From Wyeomyia smithii (lineage: Eukaryota; Arthropoda; Insecta; Diptera; Culicidae), in the NCBI RefSeq assembly GCF_029784165.1, contig NC_073695.1, positions 194,082,857-194,146,856 on the forward strand: a stretch of 64,000 nucleotides of DNA. Reading direction: 5' to 3'. Positions 25,200 to 36,830 of this stretch are shown in pieces; positions within the stretch are counted from its first letter, which is position 1; each line of letters starts with the position of its first letter. A program made the translations under genes and the position numbers. The notes beneath the pieces are model-generated. The model ran no database searches and was not told the origin of the DNA. It was given only the letters and a program-made list of their open reading frames with translations.

Positions 25200-25625
25200 G
25201 ATTGCTTTGAATTGCATTTTTTACATTTAAATTCAATAAACTTTTCTTACACAAGATGTATATTATATGGATTTCAATGTAATGCTAGTCCCAAGCACCA
25301 TTCATCTCCATTGTGCAATTTTGTTGGTTCGACCAATCACGGAGTGCAACTACGGGCAGTCTACTTATGGTATGCTATGCTACAAGGTGTAGAATATAAG
25401 GATTACATTGATATATATTGATGTCTTCTTTGTTCTTCACTCCCAAACACAGCTTTATGGCGTCGACACTCATCAGTGCTTTCGGATTTTTGAGGAAAAA
25501 GAAAATGTCGTTCAAGTACAGAATAAAAAGAAGTGGTCCTAAATGGGAGCCTTGGGAGTCACCTGAAGTAACTCAAACAAGAGTTGATTTTCATTGTTGA
25601 ATTTTATTATTTATTTCGTGTTAGT
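25200..25625 (-). pseudogene. Jockey-type LINE reverse transcriptase fragment
   Basis: Translated on the minus strand, 25,480-25,580 gives GDSQGSHLGPLLFILYLND, the conserved 'PQGSxLGPLLF' block of reverse transcriptase, and then DAIKLCLGVKN where a YADDxKLF motif is expected. Further along, ALRDWSNQQNCTMEMN matches the 'L..W...N.M..N..KC' block, with an extra stretch inserted before it. Stops and shifts break the frame, and the first catalytic Asp pair is lost (DA in place of DD). This is a 5'- and 3'-truncated Jockey/CR1-group remnant. Clade assignment is by motif only. Confidence 0.7.
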
Positions 25626-26019
25626 TAAATATGATTCGACACCCCATGCTCCAGGCTGTCGAGAAGGATGGATGAACATAAAGAAAAAATGATTTATTTG
25701 TCATGAAGAATCAATCATTATTAACAAAACAAATTAATGAACACTTAAGAAAGGTCCTAAATCGGATCTCCGAAAAAACTTTTTTCATGATGCCGAAAAA
25801 AGAGCAGTGTACGGCCTTCACGTCGAATTGTCAATGCATCGTTCGTTGTTATTTTTGTACACTAATGAACTTAAAATCTAAAGAATAGAACGGCACTAAG
25901 GCCAAAACACTTATTGCCATGGTATTTTTGACATTCAGTCTGCTACACATTTTTATTGATATCCAATCCACTGGACCACTAAATTTTACCATGATTTAGA
26001 CAAGAACCATGATTTAGAT

Positions 26020-26212
26020 AAGAAGAGCTAATTCGGTCTTCCGCTACCTTCCTGGAAAAATCTTGTTGTAATTGGCAGGAAATTGTACAAAGTCGAAATC
26101 AGAATATTTTCGCTTTTGAAATAGCTTGCCCTGAACTTTTTGTCAAAATTTTTGTACCATTTAGTTACAACTTCATAAAGTGCTTGCACAATGCTTCTTG
26201 TTTCGACACCAT
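26020..26212 (-). pseudogene. Tc1-like transposase N-terminal fragment
   Basis: A minus-strand start at 26,212 gives MVSKQEALCKHFMKL and then a stop. After a frame change the DNA reads STLYNFL and QEGSGRPN (about 26,031-26,055). This resembles the N-terminal helix-turn-helix region and GRPR-like linker of Tc1-like transposases of the kind seen at 31,397-32,090. No catalytic domain follows. An 18-bp tandem duplication (accatgatttaga units, 25,989-26,024) lies just downstream. The call is by motif resemblance and is moderately uncertain. Confidence 0.45.
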
Positions 26213-28440
26213 TTTGAATAAAACTGAGCAGTCATAAACAGAACAAAAATACTGGTATGGAGAGGAGAAAGCGAGCACACATATACATACTCTCATTCCT
26301 CTCTGAGCGTGTTTGTTGTGGAGAAAGAGAACCTGAAAAAAAACCAAAATTTTAGTGGTCACCTTACACTTTACATAGTTCTCGGGTTTGTATTCGAAAA
26401 CTTCGTCGAACTCGCAGTCTTTGGTACTCATGTATGCACAAGGAATAATAAATTGCTGTGTAAAACTTTCGTTTTTCCACATTGGGTTCAATAACCCGTC
26501 ACACGAAGTTTGGTCTTCGAAAGTGTCAGGCAGATTTCATGCAAAATTTTAGGATTTCATTCGGAATCGAAATGGATTTTTGCTCAGCTATGAAAATATT
26601 TTTTTGTAAAAATTGTTTTATTAATAGGAAAATAATCGAAGACAGTGTATCTGATAACCAGGGTATCGCACAACCGAATAAATGTTAGTCAATTATTTCA
26701 ATTCAATAATTCAAGTAGTCGGACCTCACTAGTTTGCAAAAAATAATAGTACAAAAATTCTAATAACATGTTTTGTTGAGGTATGTATTTTATCGGTTGC
26801 AATACACCTGGAAGTATGTCATTTTTATAATAGTATAGTGCTGAAGCTGAATTTTTCATTAAAAAACAACACGTAAAAACATTACAATTACATTAAAAAG
26901 GGAGTTTTATCATAACACTTCCTTTTTGTGCAGCGAAAAACGTGTAATTTTGCCTGATTTTTTTGGAATGAACATAAAAACATGAATTTTTAGTACAAAC
27001 AAATTTATTCCGAATCAACTCACCAACTCGCGTAGAACAAAACCTCGCATGGCGAGAATTGTTTACTAGTTTTTTTTTAAGCTGAAGCGTAAGTTTCACA
27101 AACTTAAAAAAACGAATTTATTAGTTTAAAAATAACTCGTTAGAAGTTGGAAACGACAGTTGCTGCATCTAGTGTATAAATCTTCTGAATCCGCTGCAGT
27201 GTCTTCCACTGTCATCCTTGTGTTCTAGCGTCGCGGTCCAACAGAAGCGATTGACCAAAAAGTGAAAATGTACTTCTATGGCTGTCTGTCACGAAGTAAA
27301 AATAAAATAACAACGGTCGACTAGAAAACCGACAAGCAATGGCATGGCGACGAACGGAGAACGGAAGGAAGCGCGCTTACCTTGTCCTATATTCGAGCAG
27401 TTGCAGCTCTTTGTGTGCCTGTCGTGCTTCACCGCCTGTTGAGCTAAATGCGACGGAAGAACTGCGCTATTCTACTGCTTTGTTGAAGATAAGCACTTTT
27501 GCAGCATATTTTTCATTTCGTTTTGATAGTCACAAGTTTTTGAACTAATATTTTTTTGAAGAGTTGGGGACCTTTTCATCAACGATCACCACAAAAATCA
27601 ACGATTATTTGACATGCAGTGTAGAAAAATTATGTCACCTATAATATGTCTTGACTAGTTATTCAAAAAAAAAAAAAACAAAACAAAAAACAAAACGAAA
27701 TCCTTGTCAACGACAGATTAGGTTTTGACAGAACATTGTCATTGAATTATCGACCAAAATCAAGTTAAGCATGATCTCATCTTGGAGTGGTTTTTTATTC
27801 TCAAACACACTTTGTGCAAAGTTGCATTGACCTTAAGCCTGATGTAAAAAAAACTGGCTGTCAAAACGTCTTCCGAAGAAGTGCCTGCCTGCCTTGTTGT
27901 ATAGTCGTCGTCTCCATTTTATGACGCCAATCCGCTCGCTTGGGGATTCAAGAACTCACCTCTTCTTTGTACTAAATCATCCTAGCGTTGAGAAATTAAA
28001 ATGCAATTTGAAGAGTTGCTGATGCAGTCGCGTATAGAATGCGAATCATTACGCTTTAACTTATTGCTGCTGCTACTCCTGCAACAAAAAAGGTATGCGG
28101 GGCGATCGGGGAAGGGGCACAGCGATAAACCGCGCAGCTCGCTAGGAAAGAGCACTGAAATACCATGAGGTGGCTAATTTTCGAGCCCGTTCGTATAGTA
28201 ACTCGGTTCGGTACCTCCGGGGCAAGGCATAACGCTGCCCTGGTAACTGAAGTGTGCGCAATTTTGCTGCTGCTGTGACTGCAATTAAATTGCTTGCGCA
28301 AGTGAAAAAATGCAGCACAGCCGGATTTTAGCATTTGACGCTCCCGGCCGGGTAGGAACGGGTGGTGCGGAAACTTGCAGAAGCATTGCTTGCAGGTATT
28401 GATTGTATTTTTTCGACTGGTACCGAGACTAAAATTAACC
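26213..28440. other. Unique DNA, no gene seen
   Basis: AT-rich DNA with short open frames only. A poly(A)/CAAAA tract lies at ~27,665-27,700. A somewhat GC-richer stretch at 28,060-28,390 supports a 134-codon minus-strand frame without recognisable domains. Confidence 0.4.
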
Positions 28441-28444
28441 AACT

Positions 28445-28530
28445 TATTTCTAACAATCATTCCTTTTCTATTTCCAGGTAAGAATCCAAACCTAATTCTC
28501 TGATGATGGTGGAAAAATATTGGAGGTAAA
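28445..28530 (+). promoter_or_regulatory. Candidate recursive splice site 2 (AG|GT at 28,477/28,478)
   Basis: A ctaac branch-like motif (28,450-28,454) is followed by a pyrimidine-rich tract ending ttttctatttccag and immediately by GTAAGAATCC. Branch A to AG is ~24 nt, a normal distance. The juxtaposed acceptor and donor with no exon between them is the definition of a recursive (zero-nucleotide) splice site. A weaker donor, GGAG|GTAAAT, follows 48 nt later and could define an RS-exon. Plus strand, as for the sites at 401 and 45,979. Confidence 0.6.
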
Positions 28531-29950
28531 TCTTAAGTCAAAACCTATTTCCGTGTCGTCGCGGCAACCATACATATAAACATCGTATAATTACCTCATT
28601 CCGGTCGGTACAAACGCGAATCAGCGTAAAAAGTGCATAACCTCTAATCTTCAATTTACCTCACAATAATGTTAATGAGCTGCGTACTAGAGTGGAGCAC
28701 CGGCGCAGGGAGGAAGTGCACAGTAAAAGGAAATCCCGCGCTGCGTTTCGTTATGGGTTCCTAACCGATTCTTTCCTAGTCCGACGTAATTTGTCGATTT
28801 GCTGAAACCCTGCGCTTTAGTTCGACTTTGTGACCTCTAGAGAAATTTACATAAAGGGCGAATGTATTGCAACATGGGACAAATTTACGACCTGTAACGT
28901 TGCTCTAAACGAGAATGTTACTAACTTGTCTTAAAAACTCAAAAGATACATTTTACCAGCGAATTACACCTTCTTCTCATCAAGAAAGACAAATCGCACT
29001 TAAAGCAAGCACACTCTAGGCGAGAATCCAACGCGAGGTCCGAGAGTTCGAACCCGTGTTACTAGCTGCGAAAAGTATGTGCTCATGTGGTCCCCCCTCT
29101 GCCATCGTAGCATATATGCACATGCATAACCTTTTCGTGCGGAACCAAACCTGTCTTCCCACATTTGTTACAGTAGCTTCCATACGTGGTGAGAGCTGGT
29201 ACCTACTCTGTGACCTCGAAAAAAAAATGCAACAATCTAGCGACTATGTTCTGTGTACCGTAACTATCGGCAGCAAGATATGGGAAATCGAGAAGGCGTG
29301 TGACGGACGGCGAGTACTTTAAATGATCACTTATCGTTCGTCGCCATGCAATCCTACTTGCAGAGGAACGGAGGGTACATAGTGAAGAATCGGTAGTCGA
29401 CTAGGAAGTATGCAAGTATGTATGTAACATCTTTTATGGTTTGAGAACATCGCCGTTGTCGTACTCGTTGAAGCAGGTGTAATTAGCAGTTTAATTTTTT
29501 TTATCGAAGGTAATATTGCTGCTGTTGTTGCAACTTCTGCAACCTTGCCAATTAGTTTGTCTTTAACTCGACGTAAGTTTGAATGTTACATTGTAATAGA
29601 CGCATTAAATGAAAATAAATTTAAAATTCAAGTTGAAACCATGTTGTTGAACCGCATACTCAACAATGTTTTCCCGTCATCTTTGATGAATGTGACGTTG
29701 ATGATGAATTGCAACGATTTTCACCCTACATGAACTATAAAATATTTGCTACATTGTATGCTAGGGTCAACACGATCGTTTTCTTCGTAGAACTACAACT
29801 TACTATAAAATAGTGATTGTAGAAAAAAGCACATGTATTCATATCCAATTTTGGTGATCTTGGTTGTGATGTAGAATCTCCAAATTCAAACTCGCTGTTT
29901 TTTTTTTTTAAGTGTAGCATTGTTTTGGAAAAATCATTGCCCATCGCTAG
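28531..29950. other. Unique DNA, no gene seen
   Basis: No recognisable coding sequence or transposon. At ~29,040 a box B-like word (gagttcgaaccc) appears without a convincing box A or cloverleaf, so I do not call a tRNA or SINE. Confidence 0.4.
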
Positions 29951-29954
29951 CTAC

Positions 29955-30500
29955 TACAACTTTGTCTCATGGATAAGGCAGGGTTCCCATTTGAGTGTTA
30001 CTATGTAAATTTTAATGACTTTGGCTGAGTGAGGCCGAGCGTTGTCGTGTAGTAGTATCATTTGTTTGTGCCTCTGCCGTTTTTTTACGCAGTACTCGAT
30101 GACTACTGACTGGGTTGCTGTAATTAATCCATTTTTCACCGCATGACGCGATGCGACAAACTAAACTCTTTCTATTTTGCCACTGGAGCAGTTGTTGACA
30201 GGCGAAAAACGGCGCTCGTTGGCCATCAGCTTAATATTTCTTGATTTTGAATTATTCCCAAAGGATGCAATCGCTTGGAAATTGTTTGGTGGGTGATTCT
30301 CAACACCGAAACAAGCTGTTCCTGCGTTGGGAATGGATCCACAACAAGCAATTCCTCCAATTAAGCATCTTCGAAGGTTGTTAGCCTTCCTTCATATCAT
30401 CGAAATTACCAACATCGTCATACCATCTTGAAAGCGACGGAACCAACCATGGCACGTTGCCAAAAACTTTCTCACTCTCGATGCGCTTTAATCGCTGTGG
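29955..30500 (-). pseudogene. mariner transposase pseudogene
   Basis: Minus-strand pieces in order: HGWFRRFQDG (helix-turn-helix region, ~30,430-30,450), LEELLVVDPFPTQEQL and ISKRLHPLGIIQNQ (~30,240-30,360), CQQLLQWQNRK and CGEKWINYSNP (~30,130-30,210), then LLHDNARPHSAKVIK (~30,020-30,060). HDNARPH holds the second catalytic Asp of mariner transposases. In the 'GDEKW' block the first catalytic Asp is missing (CGEKW). Stops and at least two frameshifts break it, and the C-terminal third with the last Asp is not seen. It is clearly dead. Confidence 0.85.
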
Positions 30501-30779
30501 AATGGAATGAGAAAAGTATCACTCCACGCAAATGACGATTTTTCAGCACAAAGTCATCAAAAATTGTCCACAACTAAAATTAAATGAGATTGGATGCGCA
30601 CCCAATAATTACCAGCTTATCGCGCTTTAAAATAGCCAATTGCGTGTCTCGTGTTGGTATAGTTAACTCTTGTTGTAATTTTATATTCTAAGAAAGAATC
30701 CAAGTGTAGCCCCAAGTACAACTTTTTCAATGTTCATATTCCCAATGAATGGATCAGAGTATTCTCTTTTTTATGTCAA

Positions 30780-31390
30780 TAAATAAACAAATAAATTAGA
30801 GCGTAGTATCATCAAATAGTTTTGCTATTTCTTCAAGCTTCAAGTTACCAATATCATTGATAAATATTAAAATAGTAATGGACTTATGTTACTTCCTTGA
30901 GGAACTCCATGAACAGATTGCTGAATTGTTAAATAACTTTTGATCAAATTACTGGCGACTATTCTAAGTTTTTTCAGTTTATGGTGTTTCATTTCATGGT
31001 TCATGGTATCAAGTGTTTTTTTTTTTTGGTTGATAGATAATCCCCGATTTTGCTTTGACCGATATGATATATAAACTTGTCAACAAGCTCTATAATTGCA
31101 GTTAAAGTTCTATTATTCTGCTCAACACCTATAATGTAGAGATTGGACGATAGTTAGAAGAGTCACACAAATATCCGGATTTTTATACTAGCGAAACCTT
31201 GTCAATTTTCAAAACGTCAGGATTACATCCAATTGCTATAAGTTTCTTGAAAAGTCGCAACAATCTCGCAAAATATGTTTACGTTAGTTTTCATCAAATT
31301 TGCTGGCAGATTGTTACCGATACAGTAAAACTAGTTAACTTCGCGATCGGAGACTATGAGTTTTCCATCAATATTGAATTTAATTATGTT
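30780..31390 (-). pseudogene. LINE reverse transcriptase pseudogene (CR1/Jockey group)
   Basis: Minus-strand blocks in order: KLIAIGCNPDVLKIDKVSLV, then a stop, then SSNYRPISTL (31,140-31,250), the 'NYRPISLL' block; TMNHEMKHHKLKKLRIV, the 'D..NH..L..KL' block; HGVPQGSNISPLLF (~30,890); and KLFDDTTL (30,801-30,819), a damaged 'FADDT' catalytic motif lacking the Ala. Several stops and frame changes are present. It lies between the mariner remnant and the Tc1-like transposase remnant, all on the same strand, so the three look like stacked insertions. Confidence 0.75.
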
Positions 31391-31396
31391 CTCTGG

Positions 31397-32090
31397 TTAT
31401 CTTGCGGCCAAAAATTTTAAAAGGACAAAGCTCATCAATAAAAATTGTTTAATTGTTGAAGTACGCTTCCAGTTTACCCAGAAATTCTCGATAGGACGCA
31501 GCTGGGGGACGTTTAGCCGTTCCATTTTCTTCAACGGCCGCTTCGAGTGATGGGCCGACGCCAGATCCGACGTAACTTCCGGCAGACACTTTGCACTATA
31601 AATTTTCCCGTTCATTGCCAGTCCGGAGCGAAAGAAAAGTGGCTTTAATATCCCCTTCTCCCTGATTGTCAATCACAGCAGCACCTTTATGAGCAACGTG
31701 GTGTGTGAAATGCCTTTGTGGGGGAAGTAAAATGCTGCCTTTGTGGGGGAAGTAAAATGCGAAGTGCCCTGCCAGTCGTTGCCATCCAGGGTGAGATAGA
31801 TCTCGTCGTCCATCACCACCGCCACGTCGTGATTAGCCGGAGAAATTGACTTCAACTTCTTGTTCAGCCGTAGCCGCTGCGTCACTGCTTGCAGCTCCGA
31901 GACCAGTGGACGGGACTGCCGCTTCCTGACATGTATGTTCATGTTCGCCAGGTACTTTTTCACTGTTTGGCCGGTTGCACCGACCTGCTCCGATGAAGCC
32001 ACTTTTCCCACGGTCTTCCTCTTCAAGACACTTTGGAGCTTCTTGTCGCTCGGGGTCGTCGGCCGTCCGGGACCGGGTTTCCTTTCGATG
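31397..32090 (-). pseudogene. Tc1-like (DD37E-type) transposase pseudogene
   Basis: Minus strand. KPGPGRPTTPSDKK (near 32,060) is the GRPR-like linker between two helix-turn-helix motifs. NIHVRKRQSRPLVSELQAV follows, then MDDEIYLTLDG (first catalytic Asp, ~31,800), SDLASAHHSKR (second Asp, ~31,560) and LRPIENFW (catalytic Glu, ~31,490). A TGA at ~31,672 sits where Trp would be expected in VLL*LTI. Asp and Glu are 25 residues apart here against the 37 known for DD37E mosquito transposases, so ~12 codons appear lost. A 25-bp exact tandem duplication (31,711-31,760) also disturbs the frame. The family name is inferred from motifs. Confidence 0.75.
31711..31760. repeat. 25-bp exact tandem duplication
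   Basis: tgcctttgtgggggaagtaa, continuing aaatgc, occurs twice back to back (31,711-31,735 and 31,736-31,760). Because 25 is not a multiple of three, it shifts the reading frame of the transposase pseudogene in which it sits. Confidence 0.95.
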
Positions 32091-32099
32091 CTCTGATAA

Positions 32100-35000
32100 T
32101 TGTCCGTATTATTATTCTCGTAGAGCTCGCTTCAACATGTCTTTACCTGAAGATTCTGCTTTGCCTTACTGTCCGTCAATTGTACAAAAAAGAGTTGAGT
32201 TCTGGATGACAATCATATATATTTCTGAAATCATAAAAAAACTTTTCGCTAGAATTCTTATCTTCATGGCATCTTGAAGATTCACATGCTTGCAAAACTT
32301 CCTAAACCAATAATGTGATCAACAAATAATGATTCTTCACTGGCTTTTCGTTAGGACCAGGAACTACAATCCCCTAATATTCCATGCTCGAAACCCAATC
32401 GACCATGACTTATGTTTCCATCCATGAACCGGAAGTGACCCACATCTATCTCTTACTAATAGTTAAAACATAGGCACTAGCGATACCCGCTTTCCCCGTG
32501 GCTCACCGTTTCCCCTCTGCAGGATTTATTACCGTAACCACAAGCAGCACTCGAGTTCTGAGAGCACGAGAATTCTGGTGCAACGCGGGGTGGCGTAGAC
32601 GGCAAAGGAACGGTGCGCCGCCTCACAAGTGCATCGAACTCACTGCGCTCGCGGGTACATACCCACTAGCGCAGCAGCTTATGTACTTGTGTATGTTTGT
32701 GTTTTGTCATGCGCTCATGGCCTACACAAATCACGGCCCGACCGAGAGAAGTCTACAAACAACTCTACAGTACAACCGTGCGGCGCGATACACCCGATGA
32801 ACGATAGCAAAAGTTGGAACCACGTTCTTCTTGCTTCGCTCTCACAGCACAGCGCATGGCTTGATTATCGTGTCAGTAGAAACTGAAAACTAAACCACGT
32901 TGCGCGCAGAGATGGTGGTGTGACCGTCTGTAACTAACACCACTTTAATCAAATGGTAGTGTAATAAAATGCATAAATTACAATCTTCCGACTGGGTTTC
33001 AAAGTGTGGGTGTACTAGAATTTTCAACATGCATTGGAGTACTGTCACCAGTCTCCGTTGGTTACTCTATTCTGTTGATGAACGTAACATTTTCCGACAA
33101 ACTAGTAAACCGAACTATTTTATGCTATTTATGTTATTTACTCTGTGTTAGCTAATTACAGGTGTTCCCTGTGGTGAGTTCTACGACGTTAGTACATCTC
33201 TTAGCGTAGAAACCGCTACTGCGAAATGCGAATCTAATAAAGTAGTAAACGATCGTGATGCGGCATTCACTGAATTCAATGATCTCCTATGGTTGGACCT
33301 CACTCAACAACTCATGCTATTTCTTTCGCACGTACATGACTCTGTGGGGTGTCCCATTACGGTTGTGTACAAACACGGGGTCGATCGTCGTCGCTATACT
33401 CCGCTGCTGCGTGTTGGCCGTGATGATGATGATGTTGATGATGATGAGTGTTTACGCGAGTGCATACCAAAATAAATAAACAACTGTATTCCCGTTGTCT
33501 GCATTGCATTGGTCTTCTCTGACTGACAGACAAATATGAAGAAAAAAAAGAAAAAAATAAACCACGTAAATATAGAGATAAAAAACGAAACCAAGACACT
33601 CTACCTACTGCTTCTCTCGCTTCTCTTTTTTTTCTCTCTCTTTAATTGCTTTTTGTGTGGATTACGGCCATGGCGCTGCTGTTAAGCGGTGTGGCATGAA
33701 AACTTAAAAGGAAGCAATGAAACGGAAGAAACAGTTGAGGGACAGCAAAACAAAACGCATTTGATTAGTGGTTAGTAAGTCTCTACTACGGCACAACACT
33801 ACCTTAAATCGTGAGTCTCCCACACATTCGTGACACTTTTTCATTTGCAATGGTGGCAGAGAAGCTTTCCTTGGCTGCTTCGTCGTTCGTCGAACTTGTC
33901 GGTTGTGTGGCAAGAAGTTATTACAAACACACGGAGTCTACATATGAGTAAATGTCCGAAAGTAAATCCCAAGATACTTTGGTTGCATTACGTCGTGACT
34001 AGAATCTGTTTCACTAGCTCTCAAGGATCGTTCCCTGATCCTATCGAAACTGAAATATTCAAGTTTCGAAACTACTACTATTTTTATTACAGGGATTCTT
34101 ATGCATTATCTCTAAAACGGTTTCATTCCAGATGACTATTTCGCTAATCTTTGAACTGGTCTATAAAACTGTTAACGTCGCTGTAATGGATGATTTTTGA
34201 AGGAGCGAGAGAGAAATCTTAGCTTTTAGAATGAAATGTTTCATTCGAGGACTTTTCAAATGTCTTCATGTTACGAGACATGTGCAAGTCTAGTTTTCTA
34301 AACATATGCTTTCAATAAAGACACATTTCTGTAACGCTTTACATACTTTTCGCGTGCTGTTGCATAAATTTTAGTTGTGACACTAGAATAAAACTACGTT
34401 CGAACTCATTCTACATGAGAAGAACGGTTTTTCACTCGGTTGTATTGAAAACGACTCAGGTAAAATGCACATTTAAAACACCACTTTTCCTGAGGCGTAC
34501 AAAAAAGTCTCACAAACGGTACACACAGTTTAGGTGCCGGAGTAATGTAGCTCGTTTGTTACAATAATTAGCTAACAAGATGAAAACTGTTTTACATCCC
34601 CCACCCTGGCCGGTTGGGTAGAGCAAGAGTAAAAAGTGAAAACTATTCTCCCACCCATTTCCACCTCTCATGGGGGCGACGCAATGGGATAATAACAGTT
34701 CATTCCCGTTGTCAGTGGGAAGCAGAGCTTTTCCGACTTGTTTATGGTGTACATAAATGCTAACGTAACATAGAAAGAAAAAGAAGAACATAAGATGCAA
34801 CTGTAGAACACACACATGCGCGGTGATCTTCGACTTGTCAGTATCGGTAGTCACACACACATGTTGAAAATTGAAGTAACTGGAAAACAAAATTTGTGAA
34901 AAACCATATGATACAATTATATCCCCTTTCCCCGTGGCGAACGGATCAGTTCTATAACGACAACCAAGCGAAGGTCTATTAGGTACATCTTTTATTCATT

Positions 35001-36560
35001 TTGGCTCATAGTTAATGCACGCCATAAAAGCACAGGTTTTACGCACTACGTATGTAGTTACAAGCTTTAAGTGCAGATAATCCTCATTTGCAATGAATTA
35101 GCTGTGCCACCGTATCAGATATTACAGTCACAGTACCTGCCCGTGTGCCGTGTGCACGTGTGTCGCCTTGTGTCAGAGGCAACTGTCTGACTTGCAACGG
35201 TTAGAAATAACAGCTTCCTCCAGACCCGATACAGGCAGTCAATTAAGGTCGACCCAAACATTCGTTGAAAGTGTGCGAATAATTTGCAGACGTAGTGCGT
35301 CCAAAACCCATGCCTGCCTGGAGATCACCGGAACAGACAAAAAAAAAACTTTCGGGGAAAAAATAAATCAAGTTTATCGGATTGCATTTTTTCGTCTGCG
35401 GCAGGTTTCTACATCTCACTCTTTGTTTCGTTCATAAGGATGGTCGTCGGGGAGTCCTCGACCTATACAAGTGCAGCAAACGTTCGGATATGGATTTGAG
35501 CTTTTTCAGAATCACAGATAGACAGAGAGAGAGAGCGAGAGTGTGAAAGAGAACGCGAGATGCACTCACTAAACTGCGCTCCCAGTACAACTTCTCATCA
35601 TATGGTTTTCTGGCCAAAAAAGTGGAAAGACTGCTTTTGTGGCCCCAAACGCAAAGTAACGACGAGTTCAGAGAACGAAGCTTCGCGACTGCAATGTTAG
35701 GGGGCCAGGGCTCCCGGACCCCGCACGGTAATTGTATGGTGATTCAATCACGGCTGCCTGGGCTCGGTAACTGATGCATTGTGTCATTAATTCTTTATTT
35801 TCTGTTGTTCGGTTTACCTCCTCTTCCCCTTGGCTATACAGCACGGAAAGGCAACGATGGGATGTGATGACACGAGTCGCCGTGATGCAATTCGGCCAAC
35901 ACCGACAATGTGGCGCACGGTTGAGGAAGGCACCCAAAAAGGGAGCAAGGACAAGGCTATACATATACTGACTGGTTGATGGTGCGACCATGCAAGTCAA
36001 CAGCCAGCCAGCCAACCAGCCGGTTAGACTGGATCTTTTTTGTCCTCGCCTTTGTTTCGGCCGAAACTGGTTTGTTTGCAGGGCTCATTTGTTTGGGTAT
36101 CGTTTTCGGATCGATTTACCATTAGATACATACTGTTGGAAGTTTGCAGACTTCAAAATTATCGTCGACCTGGGTACTAAACATGCAATGCATTGTTTCT
36201 AATTTTAAATATCTATTGTTTAATCTATTGATGTGCAAGATTGGACACTCTAAGGTTCTAAGCTAATAATGATATTACAAAGTTAAAAATGTAAATATAA
36301 AGGAATTCTTCCACGGCTATAAGTTTGAACCAAGAATAAAGAATCTTGAGCTTCATCTTAGGATGCATAGACAACTGGAGTCTAGGACGCCATGTGAGAA
36401 TTTGAGCATTGATCTGTATTCTATCCGAATCGGTATTTCATTCTGGTAATCTGCGAAGCCTCCGCAACTCGATGCCGAGATCACCTTTCGTTTTTTAATG
36501 TTCATTAGATTACGCTTGAAAGTTTAGTCCAATCCAGTTTGAATTAAAGAAGTACTGAAC
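32100..36560. other. Unique DNA, no gene seen
   Basis: No transposon remnants are recognised. Simple repeats: GAT-rich at ~33,421-33,450 and GA-rich at ~35,520-35,560. Moderately GC-rich patches (32,490-32,900; 35,150-36,100) carry overlapping frames of up to 126 codons without nameable domains. The absence of mobile DNA over more than 4 kb contrasts with the flanks and could mark conserved regulatory DNA. Confidence 0.4.
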
Positions 36561-36565
36561 TGAAT

Positions 36566-36830
36566 GGAGAGCTTCGTAGCCGCAAGGTTACAGAGTCCGC
36601 TTTGACAAGCGGATGACCATAGGTTCGAATCTTAGTAGAATCGGGTCATTCGATAACAAAAGGACTCAAGCATTTTCATGTTATCCGCTTTAGTAACATG
36701 TTTGAGTTTATGATAAGGTCGATAAAGAAGATAAGAGAATAATATGTCTGGGAGAATACAAGCGCCAAACCACGTAGCAGGTAACTTCTCAATCAGCGAC
36801 ACTGCAGAAAAAAAAACTAAAAAACAAAAA
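36566..36830 (+). mobile_element. tRNA-derived SINE, family B
   Basis: The head ggagagcttcgtagccgcaa has a box A-like tagccgcaagg (36,577-36,587), with box B-like ggttcgaatct at 36,622-36,632, 45 nt later. The body continues agtagaatcgggtcattcga and ends in an A-rich tail near 36,805-36,830. A second copy lies on the minus strand at ~43,430-43,612. Spacing and sequence of the boxes fit an internal polymerase III promoter. Confidence 0.7.

Noticed and set aside
28056..28460. 134-codon minus-strand frame
   Set aside because: No domain, no conserved motif, overlaps the plus-strand splice-like site, and the length is within chance expectation.
29030..29075. Possible tRNA or SINE with gagttcgaaccc
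   Set aside because: Only a box B-like word is present. No convincing box A and no cloverleaf.
34510..34890. 126-codon minus-strand frame
   Set aside because: No recognisable domain and low-complexity Phe-rich part. Length fits chance.
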